Part shown: one piece after another, positions 37,513-46,950 of the stretch
Layout: each line of letters begins with the position of its first letter
Position numbering within the stretch: position 1 is the first letter of the stretch
Assembly (NCBI RefSeq): GCF_002885975.1
Contig: NZ_POSP01000004.1
Location: 806,001-870,000 of the forward strand
Length of the DNA: 64,000 nt
Direction: 5' to 3'
Source: Paucibacter aquatile
Lineage (GTDB): Bacteria; Pseudomonadota; Gammaproteobacteria; Burkholderiales; Burkholderiaceae_C
The notes under the pieces: model-generated
What the model saw: the letters and a program-made list of their open reading frames with translations, nothing else
What the model was told of the DNA's origin: nothing
The model's database searches: none
Translations under genes and position numbers: made by a program

Positions 37513-40500
37513 TCAGTCCTCCTCGCCGCCGTGACCGTGGCCATGGCTGTGTGCCTCGACCGGCATGCTGCGGCCGTCGGCGCCGTCGAAGAAGAAGGGC
37601 TTGCGGGCCTTTTGGCGCGGCAGCACCTCGTTCATGCTGCCGACCTCGAAGACCCGGCCGTTTTGCATCACATGGCTGATGCGGTCGCTCTGGCGGATGT
37701 CCTTGAGCACATCGCCGTCGATGATGACCAGATCGGCCAGCTTGCCCACCTCGAGCGAGCCCAGGTCCTTGTCCAGGCCCAGGTAATGCGCCGGGTTGGC
37801 GGTGGCGGTGCGAATGGCTTCCAGCGGCGTCATGCCGCCGAGGCCGAACATCCACATCTCCCAATGGGCACCCAGGCCTTCGCGCTGACCGTGGGCGCCG
37901 ATATTGGCCTTGACGCCGCCGCGCTGCAGCTCGGTGGCGGTGCGGGCGACGCGGATGACGTTGAAGTCTTCCTCGGGCGCGGTCTCACGGCGCACGCTGC
38001 GTGACTCCAGCACGGCGCGCGGCACGTACTTGCTTAGCAGCGGGTGTTTCCAGACTTCCGTGCGGGCGTACCAGTAATGCTCACCGTCCAGGCCGCCGTA
38101 GGCCACGTTGAGCGTGGGCGTGTAGCCGACCTGCGTCTGCGTCCAGAGCTGCTTCACATCGTCATAGACCTCGGCCACCGGCAGGGCGTGTTCGATGCCG
38201 GTGTGGCCGTCGACGATCATGCTCATGTTCAGCTGGAACAGCGAGCCGCCCTCGGGCACCACCATCATGCCGGTCTGGCGCGCGGCCTCGATCACCTGCT
38301 GGCGTTGCTCGCGGCGTGGCTGCTGGTAGCTCTTGACGCTGATGGCGCCCGCGGCCTTCTGGCGCTTGAGATGAACCAGCGCATCGTCCAGGTTGTTGAC
38401 CGGGGCATTGATGCTGCCCTTGGCGCCGTAGAGGATGGAGCCGGTCGAGTAGATGCGCGGGCCGGTCACCAGGCCGGCGCGCTGCATCTCGGCTTGCGTG
38501 AAGATGTCGCCGTTGCGGTTGGATGGGTCGTGGATGGTGGTCAGTCCAAAGGCCAGCGAGGCGTAGTTGATCCAGCTTTGCTGGGGGATGATCTCGCTCT
38601 CACCCATGCCGCCGTGCCAGTGGGCATCGATCAGGCCTGGGATGATGGTCTTGCCGCGTGCATCGAGGCGTTTCGCATCGGCTGGGATCTGCACCTGATC
38701 GGCGCGGCCGATGGCGGCAATGCGGTTGCCCTGCACCACGATCACGCCGTCTTCGATCACCTCATCGCCCTTCATGGTGGCGATGCGGGCGCCGCTGATG
38801 GCGATGCGGCCGGCGGGCTTGTCGCTGGCCTGGCTGAAACCGATCTTGCGGCCGGCCTGCTGCACCGTCTCGGGCTTGAAGGTGCTGGCCACCGGCTTGC
38901 CATCGGCATCCACGGCCGCGGGCGGGAAGGCCTCGGCCAGGCGGGCGCTGTAGAGCTCGTCGCCATGGCTGAACCAGAGCTGCTGGCTGTCGCCGCTCCA
39001 CTGCATGTTTTCGCCGGCGACCACGTCGAACTGGCGTACCGGCAGCGCGTCCATCTTGGGGCCTACGGTGATGGTCTTGCCGGCCTGCGGCAGCGGCGTC
39101 ACATAGGCGTGGCTGCGCTCGACAAAGCCCAGCCACTGGCCATCGGGCGAGAGGCTGTATTGGCTGACGTACTCGCTGCGCGCGACCTCGGTTTCGCTGC
39201 GGTCCTTGAGCTCGATGCGCCAGAGCGAGCGGCGCGAATCGACCTCGCTGCTCATGCTGGAGCGGCTCACATACACCGCGTCATTGCGGGCGCCGAACTG
39301 CGGGCTGTCGCCGTCCTTGCTGATGCGCTGCGGCTCGCCACGTCCATCCGCCGCGGTGATGTAGACGCCGTTCTCCAGGCCATGCCAGGGCGTGGTCAGG
39401 TAGCCGCCTCTGGCCTTGACGTAGGCGATCTGCAGGCCATCAGGCGAGAAGCGCGGCGAGAGGTATTTGCCCGGCGCCTTGGTGATCACGGTCTCGCGGC
39501 CGCTGGCCAGGTCCAGCTTGCGCACGCTGCCGAGCTTGTCGTCGTTCCAGCTCACATAGACCAGCTCGCGGCCGTCGCGCGAGAAGCTGGGGAAGAACTC
39601 GAAGGCCTCGCCTTGCTGCTGGGTCAGGCGGCGCGGCGCGGCATCCGAGCGCAGGTCCTTGAGGTAGAGATGGCCCAGGGCCGAGTAGACGACCGATTTG
39701 CCATCGGGCGAGGTGTTGACCCAGCGCAGCTGCTTGACGGCGAACTGATCGGGCGCCACTTCTTGCGGCACGCGCAAGGCCTCGCGCACCTCGCGCTGGT
39801 CTTTCACATGGAAGGGGATCTCGGCGGCCGTGCTCTTGAAGGGGTCGACGCGCCAGAGCTTGCCCTGGGCCCAGACGACGATCTGTTTGGCATCTGGCGT
39901 CCAGGCAAAGGCCGGGTAGACGCCGTTGATGGACCAGCTCTCCTGCAGATCACGCTCCAGCTGGCCCCAGGCGGCGAACTCGCGGCCGCTGCTCAGGTCC
40001 TTGAGGAAGAGCGTGCTCTGGTTGCGCACCCGGCGCACAAAGGCCAGGTACTTGCCATCGGGCGAGGGGGTGGGGCGGATGGCGCCGCCGGCGCCTTGAA
40101 CAAAGGCCTCGACCGTGCCGTCGCTGAGGTCCTGGCGGAAGATCTTGAAGATCTCGCCGTTGGAGTTTTTGTTGTACTCGAAGCTGCGGCCCGGCGTGGT
40201 GTCTTGCGAGTAGTAGAGGTATTTGCCGTCGGGCGAAAGCGCGGGCTCGCCCAGGTCTTTCTGCCAGTTGGGCTTCTCATTCAGCTGCACGCCCTTGTTG
40301 CCGGCCGCGGCGCCATCCACATGGAAGAGCCAGATCTCGCCCGAGCCGGCCGAGCGTGTGCCGGTGTAGTGCTTGCGCGCGGCGATGTACTTGCCGTTGG
40401 GGTGCCAGACCGGGTTGTTGAGCAGGCGGTAGTCTTCCTTGGTCACAGCGCGGGCGCCGCTGCCGTCGGCATTCATCACCCAGATGTTGTCGCCGCCGCC

Positions 40501-40920
40501 GGCGTCGCTCTGGAAGGCGATCTGGCGGCCATCGGGTGAGAAGCGGGCTTGCTGCTCCCAGGCGATGGAATGGGTCAGGGGCTTGGCCTCGCCGCCCGCG
40601 ATGGGCAGCAGGTAGAGGTCACCAAGCAGGTCGAAGACCAACTGCTTGCCGTCAGGGCTTACGTCCACGCTCATCCAGGTGCCGCTGCGGGTGTCGATCT
40701 GCACCTGGCGGCCGGTGCCGGGCGGCTGGTTGACGTTCCAGGTTTTCTTGTCGGCCGCTTTCTCAGTCGCCTTTTCGGCAGCCGGGGCTGTTTGGGCCAC
40801 ACCGCTGTGCACGGCTCCCAGCAGGGCGACGGCCAGGGCGCAGGCGCGCAAGGCGGAGGGGCAGGTCTTGCCCGCGGTGGCGGGGCTCAGAAACAAAGGT
40901 GTGGCAGTGCTTGTGCTCAT
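37513..40920 (-). CDS. TolB/PD40 beta-propeller fused to amidohydrolase, exported
   Basis: This encodes 1135 residues. Signal peptide (about residues 1-42, ending near GVAQTA). Residues ~60-690 contain many PD40/WD40-like repeats of the form SPDGKxLxF, building one or two beta-propellers. Residues ~700-1110 are an amidohydrolase: VIVVQGNRIAAIG, then the metal motif IPGLIDAHWHGG near residue 767, and the C-terminal GMTPLEAIRTATANPAHYLGLDKDLGSLEVGKLADLVIIDGD. The tail ends HSHGHGHGGEED, a possible metal-binding sequence. Family members are thought to act on peptides or cyclic amides in the periplasm; the substrate is unknown. It is divergent from a two-component system. Confidence 0.88.
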   Translation of the reverse strand: MSTSTATPLFLSPATAGKTCPSALRACALAVALLGAVHSGVAQTAPAAEKATEKAADKKTWNVNQPPGTGRQVQIDTRSGTWMSVDVSPDGKQLVFDLLGDLYLLPIAGGEAKPLTHSIAWEQQARFSPDGRQIAFQSDAGGGDNIWVMNADGSGARAVTKEDYRLLNNPVWHPNGKYIAARKHYTGTRSAGSGEIWLFHVDGAAAGNKGVQLNEKPNWQKDLGEPALSPDGKYLYYSQDTTPGRSFEYNKNSNGEIFKIFRQDLSDGTVEAFVQGAGGAIRPTPSPDGKYLAFVRRVRNQSTLFLKDLSSGREFAAWGQLERDLQESWSINGVYPAFAWTPDAKQIVVWAQGKLWRVDPFKSTAAEIPFHVKDQREVREALRVPQEVAPDQFAVKQLRWVNTSPDGKSVVYSALGHLYLKDLRSDAAPRRLTQQQGEAFEFFPSFSRDGRELVYVSWNDDKLGSVRKLDLASGRETVITKAPGKYLSPRFSPDGLQIAYVKARGGYLTTPWHGLENGVYITAADGRGEPQRISKDGDSPQFGARNDAVYVSRSSMSSEVDSRRSLWRIELKDRSETEVARSEYVSQYSLSPDGQWLGFVERSHAYVTPLPQAGKTITVGPKMDALPVRQFDVVAGENMQWSGDSQQLWFSHGDELYSARLAEAFPPAAVDADGKPVASTFKPETVQQAGRKIGFSQASDKPAGRIAISGARIATMKGDEVIEDGVIVVQGNRIAAIGRADQVQIPADAKRLDARGKTIIPGLIDAHWHGGMGESEIIPQQSWINYASLAFGLTTIHDPSNRNGDIFTQAEMQRAGLVTGPRIYSTGSILYGAKGSINAPVNNLDDALVHLKRQKAAGAISVKSYQQPRREQRQQVIEAARQTGMMVVPEGGSLFQLNMSMIVDGHTGIEHALPVAEVYDDVKQLWTQTQVGYTPTLNVAYGGLDGEHYWYARTEVWKHPLLSKYVPRAVLESRSVRRETAPEEDFNVIRVARTATELQRGGVKANIGAHGQREGLGAHWEMWMFGLGGMTPLEAIRTATANPAHYLGLDKDLGSLEVGKLADLVIIDGDVLKDIRQSDRISHVMQNGRVFEVGSMNEVLPRQKARKPFFFDGADGRSMPVEAHSHGHGHGGEED

Positions 40921-41047
40921 GGGATGACTTGGGTGAAGTGCCGGGCGAGGATAGCGACAGCCGCCTCCTGCAGCCATGAGCAATTGCCCTCTGCGGCGGG
41001 CTCCTTCGCGTCAGTTGGGCGCTGCTCGCGCAAGTGCCTGAGCGGCG

Positions 41048-41066
41048 CCACGGCTCATGGCCGTGG
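41048..41066. other. Short inverted repeat upstream of the first two-component system
   Basis: CCACGGC/GCCGTGG with a 5-nt spacer lies in the 216-bp gap between the divergent amidohydrolase and response-regulator genes. Role unknown; may be an operator. Confidence 0.3.
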
Positions 41067-41073
41067 TGCCCAT

Positions 41074-41090
41074 CTGAAGCTGAGCTGAAG
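41074..41090 (+). promoter_or_regulatory. CTGAAG direct repeat, possible response-regulator box
   Basis: CTGAAGCTGAGCTGAAG has two CTGAAG half-sites 11 bp apart, the helical spacing used by OmpR/PmrA-type regulators. It lies 47 bp before the regulator ATG, suggesting autoregulation. Confidence 0.45.
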
Positions 41091-41136
41091 TGGGGCGCTC
41101 TCCACAGTGCTACCGTTGCAGCAGGAGGTAAGGCGC

Positions 41137-41793
41137 ATGCGTCTGATGCTGCTTGAAGATGACGACACCTTGGGCGAGGGCTTGAGCGAGTTCCTGCGCC
41201 TGGAGGGCCATCTGGTGGATTGGTTCCAGAGCCTGCGCGACGCGCAACTGGTGATCAGCGAGCCCTACGACCTGCTGCTGGTCGATTGGCAACTGCCCGA
41301 TGGCTCCGGGGTTGACTGGATCCGCCAGCTGCGCGCGCGCGGCCTCGGGCTGCCCATCGTCGTGCTCACGGCCAAGGACCGGCTCAGCGAGCGCATCCAG
41401 GGACTGGACAGCGGTGCCGATGATTACCTGGTCAAGCCATTTCAACCGGAAGAGCTGGCAGCGCGCATCCGCGCCCTGCAGCGGCGGTCGCTGTCGCAAG
41501 GTGCACAGCGTCGGCGCCTGTCCGCGGAGGTGGACATGGATCTGGCCGCCAAATGCGTGTACCGAGGCGACCAACGCGTGGACCTGACCGCACGGGAATG
41601 GACGCTGCTGGAGGCTTTGGTGAATCGCGCGGGCCGGGTGGTGTCCAAATCCGATCTGGAGGCCTTGACCCAAGGCTTCGAGGGCGAGGCAGCCAGCAAT
41701 GTGGTCGAAGTACATGTCTTCAATCTGCGGCGCAAGCTGGGGCGTGCGTTGATCGAGACCGTGCGCGGCCTCGGCTATCGGGTCAGCCCATGA
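41137..41793 (+). CDS. OmpR-family response regulator
   Basis: This encodes 218 residues. Receiver domain (1-115) with acidic pocket LLEDDD, phosphoacceptor Asp50 (LLLVDWQLPDGSG), VVLTAKD and VKPFQPEEL; C-terminal winged helix (about 130-218) with LTAREWTLLEALVNRAGRVVSKSDLE and VEVHVFNLRRKLG. Resembles the QseB/PmrA/TctD group. AGGAGGT precedes ATG 41137; the longer frame upstream is not needed. Its stop overlaps the kinase start in ATGA. Signal and targets unknown. Confidence 0.95.
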   Translation: MRLMLLEDDDTLGEGLSEFLRLEGHLVDWFQSLRDAQLVISEPYDLLLVDWQLPDGSGVDWIRQLRARGLGLPIVVLTAKDRLSERIQGLDSGADDYLVKPFQPEELAARIRALQRRSLSQGAQRRRLSAEVDMDLAAKCVYRGDQRVDLTAREWTLLEALVNRAGRVVSKSDLEALTQGFEGEAASNVVEVHVFNLRRKLGRALIETVRGLGYRVSP

Positions 41794-43142
41794 CGACGAA
41801 CACGCTGCCCAGCTTGCGGGCCGAACTCTCGCGCAGCCTGTGGTGGATCAGCGCCGCCTGGCTGCTGACCGTGCTGCTGAGCGTGGTGTGGGTGGTGCGT
41901 CACGAGGCCGAGGAGTTGATGGACGAGGCTTTGCGCGAATCTTCGGAGCTGATCTATGGTCTGCTGAAGCAGGGCGCTCGCCTGCCCGACGAACTGCAGG
42001 GGCAGGTCTTGCCCGCGCCGCCGCACAAGGAGCATCTGGTCTGGCAACTGCTGGACAGCCGCTCTGCCCAGGTGCTGCGCCGCTCCCATATGGCGCCGGC
42101 GCGCGCCTTGTTGATGCCAACGCGCCGCGGCCTTTTTGATGCGCCGGGCGGTTGGCGGCTTTATGCCATACCCATGTCGGACGGCCGCAGCACCTTGCTG
42201 GTGGCCCAGACCCGCGCCGAGCGCCTGGAATCGCGTTACGGCGCGCTCCTCGCACTATTGGCTGCGGCCTTGGCGGTCAGTGCGTTCTGGGCGGCACTGC
42301 TGAGCCGGCGCGTGCGGGCCACCTTGCAGCCGCTGGCGGCCTTGGGCACGCAGATCCAGGCTTACGACCCCATGCGCGCCGAGACCGATCTGCCTCCAGC
42401 CAGCCGGGCGGAGCTGCTGCCGGTGCGCAGCGCCATCCATGAGCTGGGCCAGCGTCTGGCCTTACGGGTTCGCCATGAGCAGGCCTTTGCCGCACATGCC
42501 GCCCATGCCTTGCGCACCCCGCTGGCCGGCATGGACGCACAACTGGCCTTGGCTCAGCGTGAGGCCGACGAAGCCTCGCGGCCCCGCATCCTGCGCGCTC
42601 GGGCCGCGGCCGAACGGCTCAAGCGCGTGGTTTCGTCCCTGCTGCTGATGTTCCGCAGCGGGGCGGAGCTGGATGTGCAGGACCTGAGTCTGGGTGATCT
42701 GGCCGACCTGGCTCAGCGTTTGCCCCTGGATCAGCTGCAGCTGCATGTCCAGGCGCCGGCGGACCGAACAGTTCCAGTGCGTGCCGATCCCAATCTGCTC
42801 AGCGCTGCCTTGGCCAATCTGCTGGACAACGCCCTGCGTCACGGTGCCGAGCAGGCCTGGCTGAGCCTGCAACTGGAGGCGGACGGCATGGTCCGCTTGC
42901 GCCTGCGTGACGACGGTCCGGGCGTGGATGCGGATCGCCTGTCCCAGTTGCAAGCCGGCCTGAATCAACCTGAAGACGCGGCTGCGGTCGGCCTGGGCCT
43001 GCGCCTGGCCCAGTTGGTGGCGCAAGCGCACGGCGGTTGCTTGAGCCTGGAGATCCCGGCTGCGACGGGCGGCCGCGGGCCCCGCGGTTTCGCGGTATGC
43101 CTGCAATGGCCGTCCAGAGGCCCGGGATCGCGCGCCGGCTAG
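41790..43142 (+). CDS. Sensor histidine kinase paired with the upstream regulator
   Basis: This encodes 450 residues. Two transmembrane segments (about 17-36 and 151-171) enclose a ~110-residue periplasmic sensor region. The H-box is HALRTPLAG with His239; N-box LLDNALRHG and G-boxes DDGPGVD and VGLGLRLAQ form the ATPase domain. Topology matches QseC/PmrB-type kinases. Translation is coupled to the regulator gene through ATGA. It converges with the binding-protein gene ending at 43211. Confidence 0.94.
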   Translation: MTTNTLPSLRAELSRSLWWISAAWLLTVLLSVVWVVRHEAEELMDEALRESSELIYGLLKQGARLPDELQGQVLPAPPHKEHLVWQLLDSRSAQVLRRSHMAPARALLMPTRRGLFDAPGGWRLYAIPMSDGRSTLLVAQTRAERLESRYGALLALLAAALAVSAFWAALLSRRVRATLQPLAALGTQIQAYDPMRAETDLPPASRAELLPVRSAIHELGQRLALRVRHEQAFAAHAAHALRTPLAGMDAQLALAQREADEASRPRILRARAAAERLKRVVSSLLLMFRSGAELDVQDLSLGDLADLAQRLPLDQLQLHVQAPADRTVPVRADPNLLSAALANLLDNALRHGAEQAWLSLQLEADGMVRLRLRDDGPGVDADRLSQLQAGLNQPEDAAAVGLGLRLAQLVAQAHGGCLSLEIPAATGGRGPRGFAVCLQWPSRGPGSRAG

Positions 43143-43210
43143 CCGCGATCCAGGACTGGGAACCCGCGGGAAGCTCACGCAGCCCATGGCTTGTCCCGCA
43201 GCGCTGGCGC

Positions 43211-44497
43211 CTATTGCCTGCGGCTGGCTTCGACCATGCGCTTCATCGCCTCGGCCGTGCTCATTTTGTCGCTGTTCCAGAACTGGCTGACCACGTCCTT
43301 GAGCGCCCACTCGATGGACGAGGGCGCAGCCATGCCGTTGGCGATCGAGGGCAGCAGCGAGGCCTGCTTGGCGGCGGTGCTGAACTCTTGCGCCGAGGCC
43401 TTGGCGCAGTCGTCGAAGCGGTCCATCTTCATGCCCAAGCGCACTGGGATGCTGCCCTTGCTGAGGTTGAAGGCCTCCTGGAACTCAGGCGACATGACGG
43501 CGCTGGCCAGGTCTTTCTGCGCCGCGCTGTTGGCCGGGCTCTTGAGCTTGAACATGGCGAAGGAATCCACCACAAAGATGAAGCTCTTGGCCGTGCCGGG
43601 CGCCGGGGTGCAGATGAAGCCTTTGCCTGGCTGGCTGCCGACGGCGAGGAACTCGCCCTTGGCCCAATCGCCCATCAGCTGCATGGCCGCCTCGCCCTTG
43701 ATCACCATGGCTGTGGCCAGGTTCCAATCCCTCCCCGGGGCATTGCGGTCGGTGAAGGGCTTGATGCGTTTGTAGGTGCTGAGCACCTTGTCCATGGTCG
43801 GACTGTTCAGCGCGCTGGCCTCGCGCAGCACAAAGGCCTGGCGGTAGAACTCGGCGCCGCCCACGCCCAGGGTCACGGTCTCCAGCAGGGTCAGGTCTTG
43901 CCAGCTCTGCCCGCCATGGGCCAGGGCGATCACGCCGGCCTTCTTCAGGGTTTCGGCGGCGGCAAAGAACTCGTCCCAGCTGCTGGGTACCTTGGCGCCG
44001 ACGCGGGCAAACACTGCCGGATTGACCCAGAGCCAGTTGACGCGGTGCACATTGACCGGCACGGCGATGTAGTCGCCGCGGTATTTCATTTGGTCGCTGA
44101 CGACCTGGGGCAGCAGATCGTCCCAGCGTTCGGCCCGGGCCACTTCGTTGATGCTGGTCAGCACGCCCTCGCGGGCCCAGGCCTGCAGGGAGGGGCCCTT
44201 GATCTGGGCGGCGGCCGGCGCATTGCCCGACACCACGCGCGAGCGCAGCACGGTGATGGCCGAGTCGCCGCCGCTGCCTGCGACGGCAAAGTCCTTCCAG
44301 CTGTGGCCCTTGGCCTGCATGCTGGCCTTGAGCGCCTGGGCCGCCCGCGCCTCGCCGCCGCTGGTCCACCAGTGCAGCACCTCGATCTCGCCGGCGCGGG
44401 CAGCCGGCAAAGCCGTGGCCAGCGTCAGCAGCAGGGCGCCCAGCAGCCCCGAACGACTCACGGCCAGCCGCTGCGCGCGGGCGGGATTCAGTTTCAT
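43211..44497 (-). CDS. Orphan sugar ABC transporter substrate-binding protein
   Basis: This encodes 428 residues. Signal peptide ends near PAARAGE. The mature protein is an SBP_bac_1 sugar-binding protein beginning EIEVLHWWTSGGEARAAQAL, with AHGGQSWQDLTLLETV and GEAAMQLMGDWAKGEF in the middle. The same landmark blocks occur in the second binding protein at 56502-57779, so the two are paralogues. No permease or ATPase accompanies this copy. It lies 117 bp downstream of the two-component system genes on the same strand, with a TTAAC repeat in the gap. It may feed the ABC transporter at 57.8-60.7 kb or act as the sensor partner of the kinase. Confidence 0.9.
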   Translation of the reverse strand: MKLNPARAQRLAVSRSGLLGALLLTLATALPAARAGEIEVLHWWTSGGEARAAQALKASMQAKGHSWKDFAVAGSGGDSAITVLRSRVVSGNAPAAAQIKGPSLQAWAREGVLTSINEVARAERWDDLLPQVVSDQMKYRGDYIAVPVNVHRVNWLWVNPAVFARVGAKVPSSWDEFFAAAETLKKAGVIALAHGGQSWQDLTLLETVTLGVGGAEFYRQAFVLREASALNSPTMDKVLSTYKRIKPFTDRNAPGRDWNLATAMVIKGEAAMQLMGDWAKGEFLAVGSQPGKGFICTPAPGTAKSFIFVVDSFAMFKLKSPANSAAQKDLASAVMSPEFQEAFNLSKGSIPVRLGMKMDRFDDCAKASAQEFSTAAKQASLLPSIANGMAAPSSIEWALKDVVSQFWNSDKMSTAEAMKRMVEASRRQ

Positions 44498-44564
44498 TGG
44501 CGGGTCCCCATCCGGGGCCGAGTGCTGCGGCATGCAGTCCGCGAGCCCTGGCCTCCATTAATTA

Positions 44565-44580
44565 TTAACACGGCATTAAC
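44565..44580. promoter_or_regulatory. Operator-like element 1: TTAACACGGCATTAAC
   Basis: Two TTAAC half-sites 11 bp apart, 68 bp upstream of the orphan binding-protein ATG. Identical at 13 of 16 positions, on the same strand, to the element at 46818-46833 upstream of the TonB receptor. Likely bound by the regulator encoded between them (inference). Confidence 0.6.
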
Positions 44581-44614
44581 ATTTTGCCTTCAAGGCAAGG
44601 TTTCGGTCAGCGGG

Positions 44615-46083
44615 CTATCCCTGAACCGCTGCCGGCAGGGTGACGCGCACCAGGGCGCCGAAGGGTGCTTGCGCCTGCACTGGCCGCAAGCACACGCGGC
44701 CGGCATGGCGCTCGACGATCTCGCGCACGATGGCCAGGCCCAGGCCGCAGCCGGTGCCGTCGTGCGTGGCGCGCACAAAGCGCTCGAACACATGCTCGCA
44801 TTCGCTCTCGGGCAGGCCGGGGCCGTTGTCTTCGACCTCGACGATGGCCTGGCCGTCGCTGAGCTCCACCCGCACGGTGACGCTGGCGCCGCGGCCGGCA
44901 TAGCGGATGGCGTTGTCGATCAGATTGAACAGGGCCTCGCGCAAGAGCGACTCGAAACCGCGCACCGGGCAGCGGCTGCAGGACTCGGCCGCCTCGAAGC
45001 CGAGGTCGATGCCGGCGGCGAGCGCGCGCGGCACCATCTCGGTGGTCAGCTCGCGCGCCAGCTGGCGCAGGTCCAGGGTGCTGCGCGCCTGCTGGCTGGC
45101 CGATTCGGGCTCAGCTCGCGCCAGGCTCAGCAACTGGTTGACCAGATGGGCGCTGCGCGTGGCGCTGCTGTGCACCAGCTGCAGGCGGGCCCTCAGGGCG
45201 GGGTCCTGCGCGTCCAGCAGGGCCAGCTCGGTCTGGCTCTTGAGGCCGGCCAGGGGCGTGCGCAGCTGGTGGGCGGCGTCGCTGATGAAGCGCTTTTGCG
45301 CCACCACATTGTGGTTGACCTCGACCAGCAAGCTGTTCATGGCCAGGGCCAGAGAGCGCACCTCGGGTGGTGCGTCGGTGATCTTGATCGGCGTCAGGTC
45401 ATTGGCCGCCCGGCCCTCGACCTGGCTTTGCAGCACGGCCAGCGGCCGCAGCCCGGTGCGCACGCCGGCCCAGACGATCATGGTCATCAAGGCCATCAGG
45501 GCCGACAGGGGCAGCACGGTGTCGAGCAGGATTTGCCGGGCCAGGGCTTCGCGGTTGGTGCTGGAGCGGGCCACCTGGACCAGCATGCTTTGGCCCGGCG
45601 AATCGGGTGTGCCGTAGCGCAGCAGCAGGGCGGCCACGCGCAGGCGCTGCGGCTCGCTGCTGGCCGCAGCGCCGCTGGCGACGGCCTCCGGCGCTGCTGC
45701 AGCGTCATTCGCCGCCAGCTTGCCGTTGTAGAAAAACGGTTCGCCGTAGACCGGTTTGGCGCCGCGGGGCAGGGGCGGAAGATTGCGGTTGCCCAGGATG
45801 AACTGGCCCGGCGGCATGCTGACGGTGTAGAGCACGCGGTCGCTGGGATCGGCCTCCAGAATGTCTTGCGCTGCGCGCGGAAAATCGATGAACAGGCCGT
45901 TGTCCAGGGGCTTGACCTGGCGCGCCAGCGTGCGCGAGGTTTGCGAGAGGCTGGCGTCGATGGTGGCGTTGGCGTAATGCTCGGCCAGCTTGTAGGTGAA
46001 CAGCGCCGCTGCCAGCCACAGCACCACCTGCGGCATCAAGAGCCAGACAAAGAGCTGCCGGTGCAGGGAGCGCGCGCTGGTGC

Positions 46084-46087
<4 letters not shown>
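44615..46087 (-). CDS. TctE-like sensor histidine kinase
   Basis: This encodes 490 residues. Transmembrane segments lie at about 13-33 and 189-210, with a ~155-residue periplasmic domain of the 2CSK_N type (PLDNGLFIDFPRAAQDILEADPSDRVLYTV). A HAMP-like linker is followed by HQLRTPLAGL (His273), the N-box NLIDNAIRYAG and G-boxes EDNGPGLPE and GCGLGLAIV. The N-terminal sensor resembles TctE kinases that respond to organic acids or sugars. Start ATG overlaps the regulator stop by 4 bp. Probably senses a sugar or its binding protein. Confidence 0.94.
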
Positions 46088-46782
<695 letters not shown>

Positions 46783-46817
46783 GGTGGCAGCCTGTGCGGA
46801 TTTCATCCATCCGCGGG

Positions 46818-46844
46818 TTAATACGGAATTAATAAAACATTAAT
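46818..46844. promoter_or_regulatory. Operator-like element 2: three TTAAT repeats, 11-bp period
   Basis: TTAAT occurs at 46818, 46829 and 46840, exactly one helical turn apart, with a TTAAG at 46849. The first two repeats (TTAATACGGAATTAAT) match element 1 at 44565. The site lies 107 bp upstream of the receptor ATG and 36 bp from the regulator ATG. A TGTAAT hexamer at 46890-46895 may be the receptor -10 box. Confidence 0.65.
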
Positions 46845-46889
46845 TTCGTTAAGAATTCGTTTGAGTTTCAGCGATTCATAACAGGGCAG

Positions 46890-46895
46890 TGTAAT
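46890..46895 (+). promoter_or_regulatory. Possible -10 box of the receptor operon
   Basis: TGTAAT matches five of six consensus bases. No convincing -35 box is at 17 bp (TTCAGC), as expected for an activator-dependent promoter with regulator sites upstream. Confidence 0.4.
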
Positions 46896-46950
46896 GTCCG
46901 ATCGCTGCAGCGGATGCCTTGCTCAAGGTCTTCACAGGAGACAAACCGAC

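Noticed and set aside
44583..44598. TTGCCTTCAAGGCAA palindrome as a terminator of the kinase gene
   Set aside because: Stem of only about five pairs with no suitable T-run on the minus strand; may be part of the regulatory region instead.
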